From NCBI GenBank assembly GCA_017860075.1, contig JAFNAH010000260.1, forward strand, positions 1-5,800: 5,800 nt of DNA, given 5' to 3'. Position 1 is the first letter of the stretch. Each line of letters starts with the position of its first letter. A model generated the notes under the pieces. The model worked only from the letters and a program-made list of their open reading frames with translations. It made no database searches and was not told where the DNA came from. Shown piece by piece: positions 4,526-5,800 of this stretch. The position numbers were made by a program, and so were the translations under genes. Origin of the DNA: Acidobacteriota bacterium. GTDB taxonomy: Bacteria; Acidobacteriota; UBA6911.

Positions 4526-5800
4526 TCAGCGGGAAAGCGCCTGCCGGGCTCCGGCTTGAGGAATCTCGAACGGCTTGCGGAGAAAGGCAAGGAATTCCTC
4601 CGGCTTCCTCGTCATACCGGGGAAAGTCGCGATCTTCTTCCCCTGGGAATCCAGGATTGCATAGAGCGGGAGAGCCACCGTTCCGAATTGCTCTTTCTGG
4701 TAGTTCTGATTCTCCTCGTATTGCCGGCCTTCTCCATCGGTGAAGAGCTGGAGCCTTACGTATTTCTCCAGCTCGCTCTGCACGGCTGCCAGCGGAAAGA
4801 TGTTGGACTCCATCCAGCGGCAGTTGGTACATGTGTATCCGGTAAAATCGACAAAAATCGGCTTGTTCTCCCGGCGTGCCAACTCGAACGCCGTCTCCCG
4901 ATTTGTCTGCCATTCCAGCGCTTTTCCGGCAGAGCCGCCTCCCGTCAGCGCCAGGGCTCCCGAAGTGCGCGGCGGCAGGAAAGCGTCGAGCTCCCCCAGG
5001 CTTCCTCCCATCAACCCCGTAAACAGGTAGAAGCCGAGGGACAGGAAGATCATCGCGGACATCATCCGGATCGCGCCGAGGCTCTCGGTGGGACCGTCAT
5101 GGGGAAACCGGAACTTGCCCAGCAGGTACAGCGTTGCCAGGAAGGCAATCGCGATCCAGATGGCGAGCACAACCTCCCGCGTGAAGAATCGCCAGTGCCA
5201 GACGAGATCGACATTCGAAATGAACTTCATCGCCGCGGCAACTTCCAGGAATCCCATCGTGACCTTGACGGAGTTCAGCCACCCGCCGCTCCTGGGGAGC
5301 GCGGTCAGTGCCCCGGGCAGAAGAGCCAGGATGAAAAAGGGAGAGGCGAAAACTACCGAGAAGCCCAGCATCCCCAGGACGGGCCACATCCATTCTCCCT
5401 GCGAAGTCGCGACGAGGACTGTGCCCACAAAAGGGACCGTGCACGTGAAACTCGTAAGTGTGAACGTCAGCCCCATCAGGAGAGTCTGAGCGTAACTGCC
5501 TCCGCCGCCGAGACTGGACAGTCTGGTCAGGATCCCGGAAGGAACGCTGATCTGGTAGAAGCCGAAAAGGTTGAACGCAAAACCAAGAAAAATCACAGTG
5601 ACCAGCAGGTTGACCCAGGGGTTTGCCGCAAATTGATTGATCCCCGTGGCTCCCAGCAGTGCAGCGAGACCGATGCCGAGCACCGTGAAAGTGAAGACGA
5701 TGCCCAGGCTGTACACCAGGGCCTGCTTGAATACTCCGGCCCGGTTCTTCTCGGCGTTCTTGGTGAAATAGGAGACGGTGATGGGGATCATCGGAAAGAC
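4526..5800 (-). CDS. dsbD: DsbD-family thiol:disulfide interchange protein (5' end beyond window)
   Basis: The first visible codons read VFPMIPITVSYF, the second half of the P-C-V-x-P-M membrane motif of DsbD/CcdA, so the first catalytic Cys and all upstream domains lie outside the right edge. Counting from that Met as 1, membrane helices follow at about 23-49, 59-80 and 103-128, the last containing SFTCTVPFVG with Cys117, the second Cys of the transmembrane pair. Further helices are at about 136-160, 180-193, 206-225 and 241-262. A linker leads to a C-terminal thioredoxin-like domain (about 295-410) with FVDFTGYTCTNC (313-324, redox Cys321 and Cys324) and the cis-Pro loop VALP (372-375). The protein passes electrons from cytoplasmic thioredoxin through the membrane cysteines to the CxxC domain outside, to reduce periplasmic or cytochrome-maturation partners. 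Whether an N-terminal alpha domain exists cannot be seen. It ends 24 bp from the convergent pseudogene's stop. Confidence 0.94.
   Translation of the reverse strand, partial: VFPMIPITVSYFTKNAEKNRAGVFKQALVYSLGIVFTFTVLGIGLAALLGATGINQFAANPWVNLLVTVIFLGFAFNLFGFYQISVPSGILTRLSSLGGGGSYAQTLLMGLTFTLTSFTCTVPFVGTVLVATSQGEWMWPVLGMLGFSVVFASPFFILALLPGALTALPRSGGWLNSVKVTMGFLEVAAAMKFISNVDLVWHWRFFTREVVLAIWIAIAFLATLYLLGKFRFPHDGPTESLGAIRMMSAMIFLSLGFYLFTGLMGGSLGELDAFLPPRTSGALALTGGGSAGKALEWQTNRETAFELARRENKPIFVDFTGYTCTNCRWMESNIFPLAAVQSELEKYVRLQLFTDGEGRQYEENQNYQKEQFGTVALPLYAILDSQGKKIATFPGMTRKPEEFLAFLRKPFEIPQAGARQALSR

Noticed and set aside
4502..4545. Bidirectional terminator between the convergent pseudogene and dsbD.
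   Set aside because: Only a 6-bp stem (AGGCGC 4515-4520 with GCGCCT 4537-4542) with a 16-base loop is present, with no T-run on either side.
5097..5444. A 115-codon minus-strand frame inside dsbD.
   Set aside because: It is an alternative frame of a clearly coding membrane region and has no independent support.

Overview
The window is dense, high-GC bacterial chromosome (about 60% G+C by eye). It holds a complete murB, a lemA / TPM-domain membrane-protein cluster, a small CDGSH iron-sulfur protein, a broken acyltransferase-like membrane protein, and most of a DsbD-type thiol:disulfide interchange protein. No rRNA, tRNA, CRISPR array, insertion sequence or phage gene was seen. The mixture (MurB of the subtype with a KGMxLDPxDP segment, DsbD with an FPMIPITVSYF entry helix and a CTNC thioredoxin domain, LemA plus two TPM proteins, a DUF1624-like protein) suggests an uncultured, probably diderm bacterium of an Acidobacteriota-like lineage. 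That placement is inference from general family resemblance and is not proven by anything in the window.

Layout. On the minus strand, reading right to left from the middle: murB (3237-2176), lemA (2046-1444), a YgcG-like TPM protein with a glycine-rich tail (1431-559), and a second, shorter TPM membrane protein (460 to the left edge, cut off). Divergent from murB across a gap of about 265 bp, the plus strand carries a 79-residue CDGSH protein (3503-3742). Four bases after it comes a membrane acyltransferase-like gene (3747-4501) that has lost its middle and its reading frame. Converging on that from the right is a minus-strand DsbD-family gene (5800-4526) whose start lies outside the window.

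How the genes fit together. MurB makes UDP-MurNAc in the cytoplasm for peptidoglycan. lemA and the adjacent TPM gene are 12 bp apart (6 bp if a TTG start is used) and almost certainly cotranscribed; an extended -10 promoter (TGCTATACT) just upstream of lemA suggests they are also expressed apart from murB. LemA and TPM/YgcG proteins commonly occur together as envelope proteins of poorly defined function. DsbD would carry electrons from cytoplasmic thioredoxin across the membrane. CDGSH proteins bind a redox-active 2Fe-2S cluster. The common theme is envelope and redox housekeeping.

I did not find a convincing new biological system. The items most worth a second look are the internal deletion plus frame change in the acyltransferase-like gene, the doubled TPM arrangement downstream of lemA, and strong GC-rich inverted repeats in two intergenic gaps.
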